Part shown: in pieces, positions 16,094-25,491 of the stretch
Layout of the letters: every line of letters starts with the position of its first letter
Position numbering within the stretch: position 1 is the stretch's first letter
Assembly: GCF_025460765.1 (NCBI RefSeq)
Contig: NZ_JAMWEG010000001.1
Span: forward strand, 62,001 to 126,000
Origin: Micromonospora sp. MA102
GTDB lineage: Bacteria; Actinomycetota; Actinomycetes; Mycobacteriales; Micromonosporaceae
Direction: 5' to 3'
DNA length: 64,000 bases
Notes under the pieces: generated by a model
What the model was told of the DNA's origin: nothing
The model's database searches: none
What the model saw: the letters and a program-made list of their open reading frames with translations, nothing else
Made by a program: the position numbers and the translations under genes

Positions 16094-16860
16094 GCGTCCC
16101 GCCAGCGGAGCAGCACGCCGCCGCACAGGACCGCCACCGCCGCGTACCCGCACATCAGCAGCACGCTGATCCAGCCGGCGAACAGCCCGGGTATGGGCGA
16201 GGTCACCGCGATCGAGTTGAGCAGCATCAGCAGCGGGACGAAGCGGCCGACCGCGATTCCGCTCTCGCCGAACAGGCCGGCCACGATCATCGGGACGAAC
16301 ATCAGACCGAACAGCGTGCCGATCGCGGCGCCCGAGTGCCGCACGATCGCCCCGATGCCGACCCCGATCAGCGCGGTGGCGCCCAGGTACACCCCGGTCA
16401 GCACGACCGCGCGGAGGATCGCCGGGTCGCCGAGGGAGGCGGCCGGGATGGCGGTGCCGCGGATCGCGAGCTGCCCGCCCAGATAGCCGGCGAAGCTCGC
16501 GACCAGGCCGACGGTGAGGGCCGCGCCACCGCACACGGCGACCTTCGCGGCCAGGACGGTCCGACGCCGCGGGACGGCGGCGAACGTCGAGCGGATCATC
16601 CCGGTGCCGTATTCGCCGGTCACCATCAGGACGCCGAGCGCGCCGAGGAGCAACTGGGCCAGAATGGCGCCGCCGAGGCTGTTGTTCAGGATCTGGGCGG
16701 CCGTGGCGACCGGGGTGTGCGACCGGTACCCGAGCCCCACCCCGACGCCGGCCGCGGCCATCGCGACCACCGACGCGATCGCCAGCCACCACGTCGACCG
16801 GACGCTCCGCAGCTTGATCCGTTCCATCCGGGCCGCGTGCCGGAATCCGTAACCCTTCAT
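16090..16860 (-). CDS. ABC-2 type transporter permease
   Basis: A 256-residue membrane protein with about six transmembrane helices. ATG 16860 sits after GGGAG and overlaps the ATPase stop (ATGA). The N-terminal MERIKLRSVRSTWW, the first helix, and VTGEYGTGMIRSTFAAVPRR between helices 2 and 3 are characteristic of the ABC-2 permeases encoded with CcmA-like ATPases in actinobacteria. It forms the channel of an exporter whose substrate is unknown and is encoded in one unit with the ATPase and the two-component pair. Confidence 0.88.
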   Translation of the reverse strand: MKGYGFRHAARMERIKLRSVRSTWWLAIASVVAMAAAGVGVGLGYRSHTPVATAAQILNNSLGGAILAQLLLGALGVLMVTGEYGTGMIRSTFAAVPRRRTVLAAKVAVCGGAALTVGLVASFAGYLGGQLAIRGTAIPAASLGDPAILRAVVLTGVYLGATALIGVGIGAIVRHSGAAIGTLFGLMFVPMIVAGLFGESGIAVGRFVPLLMLLNSIAVTSPIPGLFAGWISVLLMCGYAAVAVLCGGVLLRWRDA

Positions 16861-17582
16861 GACGCTCCCACTCCGCGATAGTCGGTGGCCTGCGAGGTGA
16901 GCCGGAAGAACGCGTCCTCCAGGCTGTCGTCGCCGGCGGCGAGTTCGGCGACGGTCGTCTCGACCAGCAGCCGGCCGCGGCCGATGACCACCAGCCGGTC
17001 CGCGGTCAGCGCCATCTCGGCGATCAGGTGGCTGGACACGAACACGGTCCGGCCCTCGGCGGCGAGCCCGCGCAGCAGGTCCCGGATCCACCGGATGCCC
17101 TCCGGATCCAGTCCGTTGACCGGCTCGTCGAGCAGGAGGACGCCCGGGTCGCCGAGCAGCGCCACCGCGACGCCCAGCCGCTGGCGCATGCCGAGCGAGT
17201 ACGTGCCGGCGCGCCGCGTCGCCGCGTCGGAGAGACCGACGACGCGCAGCACCTGCTCCACCCGGGAACCGGGGATGTCGTTGCTCGCGGCCAGGGCGGT
17301 CAGGTGGGCACGGGCGCTGCGGCCGGGATGGAACGCCCCGGCGTCGAGGAGCGCGCCGACCGTCCTCAACGGCCAGCTCAGGTCCCGGTACCGGACGCCA
17401 CCGATCAGTGCCTCGCCACGGTCCGGGGCGTCCAGGCCGAGGATCATCCGCATGGTCGTCGACTTGCCGGATCCGTTCGGGCCGAGGAACCCGGTCACCA
17501 CCCCCGGCTGGACCCGGACGCTCAGCCCGTCGACGGCGACCCGGTCGCCATAGCGTTTGGTCAGTTCACGTAGTTCGATCAC
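16857..17582 (-). CDS. ABC exporter ATP-binding protein
   Basis: A 241-residue ATPase beginning with GTG 17582 (VIELRELTKRYGDR). Walker A is GPNGSGKST near residue 38, the signature loop is YSLGMRQRLG, Walker B is VLLLDEPVNGLD, and the switch His is in SSHL. It ends four bases into the permease gene. It is the first gene of the ATPase-permease-kinase-regulator unit, so the promoter should lie between 17583 and 17710. No clear ribosome site precedes GTG. Confidence 0.92.
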   Translation of the reverse strand: MIELRELTKRYGDRVAVDGLSVRVQPGVVTGFLGPNGSGKSTTMRMILGLDAPDRGEALIGGVRYRDLSWPLRTVGALLDAGAFHPGRSARAHLTALAASNDIPGSRVEQVLRVVGLSDAATRRAGTYSLGMRQRLGVAVALLGDPGVLLLDEPVNGLDPEGIRWIRDLLRGLAAEGRTVFVSSHLIAEMALTADRLVVIGRGRLLVETTVAELAAGDDSLEDAFFRLTSQATDYRGVGAS

Positions 17583-17713
17583 AGGATCGACGCTAGGCAA
17601 CCCGGTGGGCGGTCGGAAGCCGGCAACCACCCGCCTCCGCCCGGGGGTTTTCCGCCCCCTCTGCGGATCCCGGCGGACGTGCAGCGCCGAGCGCCGCGTA
17701 CCCCTGGAATAGC

Positions 17714-17750
17714 GGCACCGCCCCCGGCCTGGACGGGCGGGGGCGGTGCC
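17714..17750. terminator. Strong hairpin after the MFS transporter gene
   Basis: GGCACCGCCCCCG (17714-17726) pairs perfectly with CGGGGGCGGTGCC (17738-17750). It lies just beyond the stop of the minus-strand MFS gene and before the ABC operon promoter. There is no U-tract, as is common for actinobacterial terminators. Confidence 0.6.
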
Positions 17751-17767
17751 GGGGGGAGCGGCGGTCG

Positions 17768-19273
17768 TCAGCCGGGGGCGCCGCCGGTGACCGGGGCGGG
17801 AGCGCCGGCGCCGCGCTGCGCCGGGACGCCGGCGTGCTCGGCGCTGAGCGGGGTGGCCAGTTCCTCCAGGGACTTCCCCTCGGCCTTGACGCCGAGGGTC
17901 AGCTCCACGAGGCCACCGATGATCATGACGGCGGCGCCGACCACGAAGGCGACCACCGTGTCGCCGACCTTGCCGGTGCCGACCAGCTTGGCGAAGAGCA
18001 GCGGGCCGGTGATGCCGCCGGCGGCGGTGCCGATCGCGTAGAAGAACGCGATGGCCATGGCCCGGGTCTCCATGGGGAAGATCTCGCTGACCGTCAGGTA
18101 CGCGGCGCTGGCGCCCGCCGAGGCGAAGAACAGCACCACGCACCAGCAGGCGGTCATGGTGACCGCGGTGAGCACGCCCGAGTGGAACAGCCAGGCGGTA
18201 CCCAGCAGCAGCACGCCCGAGCCGATGTACGAGCCGGCGATCATCGGCACCCGGCCGACGGTGTCGAACAGCCTGCCCAGCAGCAGCGGGCCGAGCAGGT
18301 TCCCGACCGCGATCACCGCGAAGTAGTAGCCGCTGTTGCCCGGTGGGACGTCGAAGAACGTCTGCAGGATCTGCGCGAAGCCGAAGGTGATCGCGTTGTA
18401 GAGGAACGCCTGCCCGATGAAGAGCGCGAAGCCCAGCGTGGCGCGCTTCGGGTAACGGGCGAACAGGGTCCTGGCGATCTCCAGGAAGTTGGTGCTCTTC
18501 CGCTGCTTGATCTCGATCCAGTTGTCCGCCTCGGTGAGGTCCCTGCCGGTCTCCCGCTTCACCTCCGCCTCGACCGAGTCGACGAGATGGTTCGCCTCGT
18601 CGGCCCGGCCGTGGATGAACAACCACCGTGGGCTCTCCGGGACGTGCCGGCGGACCAGCAGGATCACCACGCCCAGCACGGCGCCCAGCCCGAACGCCAC
18701 CCGCCAGCCGAGGTTGGTGGGCAGGCCGTTGAGCAGCGGCACGGTCAGCAGCGCGCCGAGCGCCGCGCCCAGCCAGAAGGTGCCGTTGATGATGATGTCG
18801 ATCCGGCCGCGGTGGCGCGCCGGGATCAGCTCGTCGATCGCCGAGTTGATGGCCGCGTACTCGCCGCCGATGCCCATGCCGGTGAGGAACCGGAACAGGA
18901 AGAACCACCAGGTGTCGAAGGACAGCGCGGTCATCGCGGTGGCGACCAGGTAGAGCCCGAGGGTCAGCAGGAACAGCTTCTTGCGTCCGAAGCGGTCGGT
19001 GAGCCAGCCGAAGAAGAGCGCGCCGGTGCAGGCGCCCGCCACGTAGAGCGCGGCGGCCAGGCCGGTGACCTGGCTCTGGGTGATGCTCAGGCCACTGCCC
19101 GGCTCGGCCAGCTTGCCGGACAGGTTGCCGACGATGGTCACCTCGAGGCCGTCGAGGATCCACACCGTGCCGAGGCCGATCACGATCATCCAGTGCCAGC
19201 GGGACCACGGCAGCCGGTCCAGGCGGGCCGGGACGTTGGTCCGTACGGTGCCGGTCCGCACGTCGGTGCTCAT
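17768..19273 (-). CDS. MFS transporter, sugar/metabolite-porter type
   Basis: A 501-residue, 12-helix major facilitator. ATG 19273 follows GGGAG. Signature segments of the sugar-porter-like branch are present: GWLTDRFGRKKL between helices 2 and 3, RFLTGMGIGGEYAAIN in helix 4 and VPESPRWL after helix 6. A charged cytoplasmic loop follows, then RLFDTVGRVPM and SEIFPMETRAMA in the second half. The C-terminus is a 30-residue Pro/Ala/Gly tail. Metabolite:H+ symport is the family expectation. Neighbours do not identify the substrate, and the gene appears monocistronic. Confidence 0.88.
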   Translation of the reverse strand: MSTDVRTGTVRTNVPARLDRLPWSRWHWMIVIGLGTVWILDGLEVTIVGNLSGKLAEPGSGLSITQSQVTGLAAALYVAGACTGALFFGWLTDRFGRKKLFLLTLGLYLVATAMTALSFDTWWFFLFRFLTGMGIGGEYAAINSAIDELIPARHRGRIDIIINGTFWLGAALGALLTVPLLNGLPTNLGWRVAFGLGAVLGVVILLVRRHVPESPRWLFIHGRADEANHLVDSVEAEVKRETGRDLTEADNWIEIKQRKSTNFLEIARTLFARYPKRATLGFALFIGQAFLYNAITFGFAQILQTFFDVPPGNSGYYFAVIAVGNLLGPLLLGRLFDTVGRVPMIAGSYIGSGVLLLGTAWLFHSGVLTAVTMTACWCVVLFFASAGASAAYLTVSEIFPMETRAMAIAFFYAIGTAAGGITGPLLFAKLVGTGKVGDTVVAFVVGAAVMIIGGLVELTLGVKAEGKSLEELATPLSAEHAGVPAQRGAGAPAPVTGGAPG

Positions 19274-19405
19274 GACGCGCTCCCGGGGGCTGCGGTGGCC
19301 GGGGCGCGATGACGGACCGCCGGCGTGAGCTGTTCGTCCATGGCGGCCCAGATGCCCCGCCGCCGCGGCCGTTAATCCTGCCGGGACACCTGCGGCACAG
19401 GGCGA

Positions 19406-19430
19406 AGGGCGGACCCGAGCGGCCCGCCCT
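19406..19430. terminator. Hairpin after the MMPL gene
   Basis: AGGGCGGACC (19406-19415) and GGCCCGCCCT (19421-19430) form a 10-bp stem with one mismatch and a five-base loop, 18 bases past the MMPL stop on the minus strand. Confidence 0.45.
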
Positions 19431-19447
19431 CCCCCGTCCCCCCGAAC

Positions 19448-21667
19448 TCAGCGCGCGCCGACCAGCTCCGGTGCGGGCGCGGGCGGCTCGGCCGGCGGGG
19501 TCGCCGCCCGGCCGCGCAGGAACCGCGGCGCCCACCAGTTCGCATCGCCCAGCAGGGTCATCAGCGAGGGCAGCACCACCGCCCGGATGATCGTGGCGTC
19601 CAGCAGGATCGCCGCGGCCAGCCCGATGCCGAGCTGCTTGAAGTCGATGGTGCTCAGCGTCGCGAAGATCGAGAACACCCCGACCATGACGATCGCCGCG
19701 CTGGTCACCACCCCCGCCGACGAGGTGATCCCGTACGCCACCGCGTCCTTGTTCGACATCCCCTGGCGGATGCCCTCCCGGATCCGGCTGACCACGAAGA
19801 CGTGGTAGTCCATGGAGAGCCCGAACAGCACCACGAACAGGAACATCGGCAGCCAGGTGACGATCGCGTCCATCGAGGTGAAGCCGAGCAGCCCCTCCGC
19901 CCAGTCGCCTTGGAAGACCAGCACGAGCAGGCCGTACGCGGCCCCGGCGGAGAGCAGGTTCAGCAGGATCGACGTGAGCGCCACCACCACCGAGCGGAAC
20001 GTCCACGCCATCACGAGGAAGGTCAGCGCCAGCACGAACGCCGCCACCAGGGGCAGCTTCGCCCAGATGTGGTCCGCGTAGTCCTCGCTGGCCGCCACGC
20101 CGCCGCCGACCGCGTACTCGACGCCGGGGATCCCGCCGAGGGCGGCCGGGACGAGGTCCTGGCGCAGCTCGTGCAGGGACCGGGACGCCTCGTCGGTGCG
20201 GCTGGCGTACGGCGTGGCGACCTCCAGGACCGACACCCGCCGGTCGGCCGACACCTTGATCTTCGGGCCGTCCCCCTCGGCCGGCGCGAAGAGCGGGTCG
20301 GCGCCGGCCCGGTCGGCCAGCCCGGTCAGCGCGGCCTTCACCCGGTCGGCCTGCTCGGCGGGGGCTTTCACCGCCACGGTGTGGCTGGTGCCGTTGCTCG
20401 GGAAGGCCGCGGTGAGCCGGTCGTACGCCTGCATGGCCGCGGTGGTGCGGGGCACGTCCTCCATGCCGGGGAACTTCAGCTTCATGCCGAGGGCCGGGGC
20501 GGCCAGCGCGAGCAGCAGCCCGACCGAGACCACCAGGGTGGCCAGTGGCGCGCGGAGCGCCGGCTTGAGCAGGGCCGGCCAGAACCGGGGCCGGGCGGGT
20601 TGGCCGTGCCGCCCGACGCGCGGGGCGGTGAGACGCCACAGCAGCGGCACCCGGGGCCGGTCGACCCAGCGGCCCAGCCGGGCCAGGAGCGCTGGCAGCA
20701 CGGTCAGCGAGCCGATCACCGCGACCGCGACGACCAGGATGGAGCCGACGGCCAGCGACGAGAAGATGGCGTCCTGGGCGAGCAGCAGCCCGGCCATCGA
20801 GATGATCACGGCGGTGCCGGAGACCACCACGGCGTGCCCGGAGGTCTCCGCCGCGATCTCCACGGCGTCGAGCCCGGAGCGCCCCTTGGCCCGTTCCTCG
20901 CGTTCCCGCCGGACGTAGAACAGCGAGTAGTCCACGCCGACCGCCATGCCGATCAGCAGGATGACGCTGGCCGTGGTGTCGGTGGCCGGCACCAGGTGCG
21001 AGGCGAGGGTGGAGAGGCCCATGGCCGCGGCCACCGAGGAGAGCGCGAGCAGCACCGGCACGCCGGCCGCGATGAGCGCGCCGAACGCGATGATGAGGAT
21101 GGCCAGGGTGACCGGCAGGCTGAGCAGCTCGGCGCGCTTGAAGTCCTTGCCGAGGGTGTCGTCGAGCGCCTGGCCGATCGACGGGCCGCCGACCTGCTCC
21201 ACCCGCAGCGCCGGGTGCGACTCCTGCACCTTCGCGGTGGTGTCGCGCAGCGGCTGCACGCGGTCGGAGGCGGTTTCCGGGTCACCCGACATGGTGATCG
21301 GCACCAGCACGGCGTTGCCGTCCCGGGATGGCATGGGCGCGCCCACCGAGGCCACCCCGTCGACCTGCCGGAGCCGGGCCGCCGCGTCGTCGGCGGCGGC
21401 CTTCGCGGCGGCCTGGTCGAGCGTGCCCGAGCGGGGCGTGATCAGCACGTTCTCGGTGGCCGGCTCGTGGAAGCCGCCACTGTCGACGATCAGCTGGGCC
21501 CGCCCGAACTCGCCGATCGCCTGGTCGTCGTCGGTTGCCTCGTTCAGGCCGGCGGCGTTGCCGCCGACGAAGCACACCGCCACGAACACCACCCAGAGCG
21601 CGATGGCTCGCCACGGGTGCTCCGCACTCCACCGTGCCAGCCGCACGGTCACCGGTCGCCTGCCCAT
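19448..21667 (-). CDS. MMPL-family RND exporter
   Basis: A 739-residue membrane protein with the MMPL layout: one helix, a periplasmic domain, five helices (about 190-340), a second periplasmic domain (about 380-520) and six C-terminal helices. Conserved transmembrane motifs are GMAVGVDYSLFYVRREREE in the first half and FGLSMDYHVFVVSRIREG in the second; the Asp-Tyr pairs carry the proton path. ATG 21667 follows GGAGGGGG. Relatives export lipids, siderophores or antibiotics. Alone here, without lipid-synthesis neighbours, the cargo cannot be named. Confidence 0.92.
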   Translation of the reverse strand: MGRRPVTVRLARWSAEHPWRAIALWVVFVAVCFVGGNAAGLNEATDDDQAIGEFGRAQLIVDSGGFHEPATENVLITPRSGTLDQAAAKAAADDAAARLRQVDGVASVGAPMPSRDGNAVLVPITMSGDPETASDRVQPLRDTTAKVQESHPALRVEQVGGPSIGQALDDTLGKDFKRAELLSLPVTLAILIIAFGALIAAGVPVLLALSSVAAAMGLSTLASHLVPATDTTASVILLIGMAVGVDYSLFYVRREREERAKGRSGLDAVEIAAETSGHAVVVSGTAVIISMAGLLLAQDAIFSSLAVGSILVVAVAVIGSLTVLPALLARLGRWVDRPRVPLLWRLTAPRVGRHGQPARPRFWPALLKPALRAPLATLVVSVGLLLALAAPALGMKLKFPGMEDVPRTTAAMQAYDRLTAAFPSNGTSHTVAVKAPAEQADRVKAALTGLADRAGADPLFAPAEGDGPKIKVSADRRVSVLEVATPYASRTDEASRSLHELRQDLVPAALGGIPGVEYAVGGGVAASEDYADHIWAKLPLVAAFVLALTFLVMAWTFRSVVVALTSILLNLLSAGAAYGLLVLVFQGDWAEGLLGFTSMDAIVTWLPMFLFVVLFGLSMDYHVFVVSRIREGIRQGMSNKDAVAYGITSSAGVVTSAAIVMVGVFSIFATLSTIDFKQLGIGLAAAILLDATIIRAVVLPSLMTLLGDANWWAPRFLRGRAATPPAEPPAPAPELVGAR

Positions 21668-21883
21668 ACCTGGGACCCCCTCCAGACGTCGGCCCTGTGC
21701 CGACCCCTGCTGACGCTAGGGAGCGGCGCGGGAACGGACATCGGGGAACGGCCCCCGCTCGTCCCCCATCCGGCAGGCTCCGGCCGGGCGGCCGGAACCG
21801 GGTCGGCCAACCGGACAGAAGGGACTTTTCAGGGTACGACCCCGGGACCCGCCGGGCCGTGGCCGGCGAGGCACACGGGCGCA

Positions 21884-21903
21884 ACCCCGAGCCGGCTCGG
21901 GGT
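21884..21903. terminator. Perfect 20-bp palindrome at the end of mutM
   Basis: The stretch is self-complementary (ACCCCGAGCC then GGCTCGGGGT) and its last base is part of the mutM stop codon. It could fold as a hairpin with a tight loop and end the rsmD-to-mutM transcript. There is no U-run. Confidence 0.4.
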
Positions 21904-22760
21904 CATCCCCGGAGGGTCCCCCGGGGGCGGGGCTGGCAACGCGGGCAACTGTAGGACGAGCGGTTCATGAACGCCTCGCGCCGGATCGGCGCCCCGCACC
22001 GCGGGCAGGGCTCCCCCTCCCGGCCGTACGCGTTCAGGGACCGGTCGAAGTAGCCGCTCTCGCCGTTGACGTTCACGTACAGCTCGTCGAAGCTGGTCCC
22101 GCCCTGCTTGATCGCCTCGCCGAGCACGTCCCGGACGTGGCCGAGCAGCCGGGTGGCCGCCGGGGCGGTCAGGGCGTCGGTCGGCCGGACGCCGTGCAGC
22201 TTGGCCCGCCAGAGCGCCTCGTCGGCGTAGATGTTGCCGACACCGGAGATCAGCGTCTGGTCGAGCAGCGCCCGCTTCACCTCGGTGCGCCGCTTCCGCA
22301 GCGCGGCCACGAAGCCGGCGTCGGAGAACTCCGGGTCCATCGGGTCCCGGGCGATGTGCGCGATCTCGGCCGGCAGCTCCGCCCCACCCTCCGAGACCGA
22401 CAGCCCGCCGAACGTGCGCTGGTCGACGAAGCGCAGCTCCGGGCCGTCGTCGGCGAACCGGAACCGGACCCGCAGGTGCAGCTCGTCGGCCGCACCGACC
22501 GGCTGGAGCAGCAGCTGGCCGGACATGCCGAGGTGCCCGATGATGGCGTCCCCGCTGTCCAGCGGCAGCCACAGGTACTTACCCCGGCGCCGGACGTCGG
22601 TGATCGTCCGGCCGGTCAGCACATCGGCGAAGTGCTCGCCACCCGGCTCGTGCCGGCGGACCGCCCGGGGGTGGCGCACCTCGACGGCGCTGATCCGCCG
22701 GCCGACGACCCACTGGGCCAGCCCCTGCCGGACGGTCTCGACCTCGGGCAGCTCAGGCAC
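21903..22760 (-). CDS. mutM: Formamidopyrimidine-DNA glycosylase (Fpg/MutM)
   Basis: Excises 8-oxoguanine and formamidopyrimidines and nicks the abasic site. I start it at GTG 22760, not at the ATG three codons earlier: the enzyme needs proline directly after the initiator Met as catalytic nucleophile, and this start gives (M)[13 protein letters not shown]. Glu2 and Glu5 of the motif follow. The conserved Lys lies in RRGKYLWL and the helix-two-turn-helix at [19 protein letters not shown]-terminal zinc finger (CPRCG...CPRC, spacing 2-16-2) completes 285 residues. It overlaps the rnc end by 8 bases. Confidence 0.95.
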   Translation of the reverse strand: MPELPEVETVRQGLAQWVVGRRISAVEVRHPRAVRRHEPGGEHFADVLTGRTITDVRRRGKYLWLPLDSGDAIIGHLGMSGQLLLQPVGAADELHLRVRFRFADDGPELRFVDQRTFGGLSVSEGGAELPAEIAHIARDPMDPEFSDAGFVAALRKRRTEVKRALLDQTLISGVGNIYADEALWRAKLHGVRPTDALTAPAATRLLGHVRDVLGEAIKQGGTSFDELYVNVNGESGYFDRSLNAYGREGEPCPRCGAPIRREAFMNRSSYSCPRCQPRPRGTLRG

Positions 22761-23541
22761 GGCCGGCACCCGACTCGGCGGGGTCGCCCAGCTCCGCCTC
22801 GGCGGCGGACTTCGCGGCGGCCTCCGCCTCGGCCTGCTCGGTCAGCATCCGCCAGGCCGACTCGGCGGCCCGCTGCTCGGCCTCCTTCTTGCTGCGCCCC
22901 TCCGCGCCGCCGTAGCGGTTGCCGGCCACCACCACCCAGGCCGTGAAGGTCTTGAGGTGGTCCGGGCCGGTGCCCTCGATGCGGTACTCCGGAACGCCCA
23001 GCCCCAGCGCGGCGGTCAACTCCTGGAGGCTGGTCTTCCAGTCCAGCGCCGCGCCCCGGCCGGCCGACTCGGCCATCAGCGGGTCGAACAGGCGGTGGAT
23101 CACGAGGGCCGCGGTGTCCAGGCCGTACTGGAGGTAGATCGCGCCGAGCAGCGCCTCCAGGGTGTCGGCCAGGATGCTGGCCTTGTCCCGGCCGCCGGTG
23201 GCCTCCTCGCCCTTGCCGAGCAGCAGGTACGCGCCCAGCCCGTCGGGGCCGAGGCCGCGCGCCACGTCGGCGAGGGCGCGCATGTTGACCACGCTGGCCC
23301 GCAGCTTGGCGAGCTGCCCCTCGGGCAGGTCGGGGTGGTTGTGGAAGAGCGCCGTGGTGATCACCACGCCGAGGACCGAGTCGCCGAGGAACTCCAGCCG
23401 CTCGTTGGTGGGCAGGCCACCGTTCTCGTACGCGTACGAGCGGTGGGTCAGCGCGCGCTCCAGCAGTTCCGGGTCGAGCGACACCCCGAAGGCCGCCTCC
23501 AGGTGGCCGACGGGAGCACGCCGCCGCTTGTCGTTGGTCAT
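22753..23541 (-). CDS. rnc: Ribonuclease III
   Basis: Double-strand-specific RNase that processes rRNA precursors and structured mRNAs. Its 262 residues contain the RNase III signature [13 protein letters not shown] (about 46-58), second catalytic acids in [18 protein letters not shown], and a C-terminal double-strand RNA-binding domain with [14 protein letters not shown] and [19 protein letters not shown]. An Ala/Glu-rich tail of about 25 residues ends the protein. ATG 23541 overlaps the plsX stop (ATGA) behind a GAGGTAGC site. It is the penultimate gene of the rpmF/plsX/rnc/mutM unit. Confidence 0.96.
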   Translation of the reverse strand: MTNDKRRRAPVGHLEAAFGVSLDPELLERALTHRSYAYENGGLPTNERLEFLGDSVLGVVITTALFHNHPDLPEGQLAKLRASVVNMRALADVARGLGPDGLGAYLLLGKGEEATGGRDKASILADTLEALLGAIYLQYGLDTAALVIHRLFDPLMAESAGRGAALDWKTSLQELTAALGLGVPEYRIEGTGPDHLKTFTAWVVVAGNRYGGAEGRSKKEAEQRAAESAWRMLTEQAEAEAAAKSAAEAELGDPAESGAGRA

Positions 23542-24614
23542 GGTGCTACCTCGGTGTCGTTGCGGTCAGGTGCGGGATCGTGCGGGACAGCGTCGAGCAG
23601 GGTCGAGACCGTGTGGGTGGCGCCCCGGCGCCACAGGTGGGCGGCCAGGGCGATGCCGGAGGCGACGTCGTCGGGCCGGGCCGCGCCGTGGCAGACCACC
23701 ACGGTGCCGGCCACCCCGAGCAGGGCCGCCGCGCGGGGAGCGCCGCCGCTCGCCGGGGGCCCACCGGCCATCGCGTACGCGCCCTCGATGGCCTTGAGCA
23801 GCACGTTGCCGGTGAAACCGTCGGTCACCACCACGTCGGCACGGGTGCCCAGGGAGACGTCGTAGCCCTCGACCAGGCCGACGTAGCGGGCGCCGCAGGG
23901 CAGCGGCACGGCGGCGAGGGCGGGGGCGGCGGAGCGGCGGAGCCGGTCGCCCTTGCCCGCCTCGGTGCCGACGGAGAGCAGTCCGACCCGGGGCGCGGTG
24001 ACGCCGTGCGCCACGGCCGCGTAGGCGGCGCCGAGCACGGCGTGCCGGGCCAGGGTGGCGGGTCCGGGTTCCAGGGTGCCGCCGACGTCGAGCAGCACCA
24101 CCGGTCCGTCGACGGCCGGCAGGGTGGCCACCAGGGCGGGCCGGCGTACGCCGGTCCAGCGACCGAGGCCGAGGGCGGCGGCGGTGACGGTGGCGCCGGT
24201 CGAACCGGCGGAGACGAGCGCGTCGGCGAACCCGTCGCGGACGGCGTGTACGGCCGCGCGGACGGTGCTCTCCCCGCGCGCGGCGGTGGGGTGGTCGGCC
24301 ATGCCGACGACCGTCCGCACCGGGCGGACGGTGACCCGGGCACGCTGCTCCGAGTCGAGCGCACCGATCAGCCCGTCGGCGACCTCGGTCGGTCCGACGA
24401 GCAGCAGGTGCAGGTCAGGGTCCGTACGCACGGCCCGCAGAGCGCCGTCAACCACGACGGCGGGAGCATCGTCCCCGCCGAGGAGGTCGACGGCGATCCG
24501 CGCGGTGCCCGGCTCCGCGGGCGCGCCGGCCGGGGAACGGCCGGCGGCGGGAGCCGGGGCACCGGGCGAGAGCCTTGGTGCGTGCGTCACCCGACCGGTG
24601 GTCGGGGACGTCAC
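23538..24614 (-). CDS. plsX: Phosphate acyltransferase PlsX
   Basis: Converts acyl-ACP to acyl-phosphate at the start of phospholipid synthesis. About 358 residues. The conserved opening appears as [20 protein letters not shown]. Later motifs are [48 protein letters not shown] and [17 protein letters not shown], all standard for PlsX. The family's usual DAMGGD reads DLLGGD here. The N-terminus carries a 40-residue Pro/Ala-rich extension. Start choice is uncertain: GTG 24614 is nearest to the rpmF stop, and GTG 24590 is possible. Its place between rpmF and rnc is the classic bacterial order. Confidence 0.9.
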   Translation of the reverse strand: MTSPTTGRVTHAPRLSPGAPAPAAGRSPAGAPAEPGTARIAVDLLGGDDAPAVVVDGALRAVRTDPDLHLLLVGPTEVADGLIGALDSEQRARVTVRPVRTVVGMADHPTAARGESTVRAAVHAVRDGFADALVSAGSTGATVTAAALGLGRWTGVRRPALVATLPAVDGPVVLLDVGGTLEPGPATLARHAVLGAAYAAVAHGVTAPRVGLLSVGTEAGKGDRLRRSAAPALAAVPLPCGARYVGLVEGYDVSLGTRADVVVTDGFTGNVLLKAIEGAYAMAGGPPASGGAPRAAALLGVAGTVVVCHGAARPDDVASGIALAAHLWRRGATHTVSTLLDAVPHDPAPDRNDTEVAP

Positions 24615-24621
24615 TCGGCGG

Positions 24622-24795
24622 TCAGACCTCGAGGACCTGACGGCCGTTGTAGGTGCCGCAGACGGAGCAGGCGGCGTGCGGCAGCTTGGCCGACTTGCAC
24701 TGCGGGCAGGCGACGGTCGCCACAACCGCGGCCTTCCAGTTCGCCCGGCGGGCGCGGGTGTTGCTGCGCGACATCTTGCGCTTGGGGACGGCCAC
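24622..24795 (-). CDS. rpmF: 50S ribosomal protein bL32
   Basis: A 57-residue ribosomal protein beginning (GTG) MAVPKRKMSRSNTRARRAN, the invariant bL32 start. It carries a zinc-ribbon with CPQC and CSVC separated by nine residues, the cysteine-containing form. It starts five bases after the DUF177 gene and ends just before plsX, the conserved DUF177-rpmF-plsX order. Confidence 0.96.
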   Translation of the reverse strand: MAVPKRKMSRSNTRARRANWKAAVVATVACPQCKSAKLPHAACSVCGTYNGRQVLEV

Positions 24796-24800
24796 GGTTC

Positions 24801-25364
24801 TTACTCCTCTGTACGGGTCAGTTGCGACAGGCCCGCCCAACGCGGGTCGACCTGCTGGTGACTGTGGTCGGCCGGCAGCTCGTCCCAGTGCACCCCGCAC
24901 TCGGGGCACAACCCTGGGCAGTCCTCCCGGCAGAGCGGGTTGGTCGGCAGTGCGAGCACCACCGCATCCCGCAGCGCCGGCTCCAGGTCGATCAGATCGC
25001 CCTGCATCCGGCCCACCTCGTCCTCGTCGGTCGTGTCGTCCGTGGTGCTGTTCTCGTACGCGTACAGCTCCTGGATCGTCACGGCCACCGTGTCGTCGAT
25101 CTCGCGCAGGCAGCGCCCGCACTCGCCCTTGACGGGACCGGTGACGGTCCCGGAGACGAGCACGCCCTCGGACACCGACTCCAACCTCAGGTCGAGGTCG
25201 AGGTCCGCGCCCTCCGGAACGGTGATCAACTCCACGCCGAGGTCCGCCGGTGCCGGCACGACTTGCCGATGCGTACGCAACGCGCCAGGCCGTCGCGGCA
25301 GTTCCCTCGTGTCGAGGACCAGCGGCGACCTGGGGTCGAGATGGCTTGGCGAGTGTTTGGGCAT
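24801..25364 (-). CDS. DUF177 (YceD-like) protein
   Basis: A 187-residue YceD/DUF177 protein with GECGRCLREIDDTV and a C-terminal CREDCPGLCPECG cluster that could bind zinc. ATG 25364 follows GGAG. YceD proteins are linked by genome context to bL32 and by experiments in other bacteria to 23S rRNA accumulation, so an early 50S assembly role is the likely function. Here it directly precedes rpmF with a five-base gap. A 127-base gap separates it from the SepIVA-like gene. Confidence 0.9.
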   Translation of the reverse strand: MPKHSPSHLDPRSPLVLDTRELPRRPGALRTHRQVVPAPADLGVELITVPEGADLDLDLRLESVSEGVLVSGTVTGPVKGECGRCLREIDDTVAVTIQELYAYENSTTDDTTDEDEVGRMQGDLIDLEPALRDAVVLALPTNPLCREDCPGLCPECGVHWDELPADHSHQQVDPRWAGLSQLTRTEE

Positions 25365-25491
25365 AGTTAGACTCCGGCCGGTGAGAGGCCGACAAAAAAG
25401 GTTACCTGGGCGACCCGCGAACCGCCTAACCGGGGGCGTCGCCGCCCGGCCCTCGCGGCTGCCGGCTGTCGGCCGCCGGCCCGCGTGCCGC

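Noticed and set aside
11178..21667. Genomic island with mobile genes
   Set aside because: No integrase, transposase, attachment repeats or tRNA boundary; base composition is not visibly different.
22761..22769. Three extra N-terminal codons for MutM
   Set aside because: They would bury the catalytic Pro; the GTG at 22760 leaves Pro immediately after Met.
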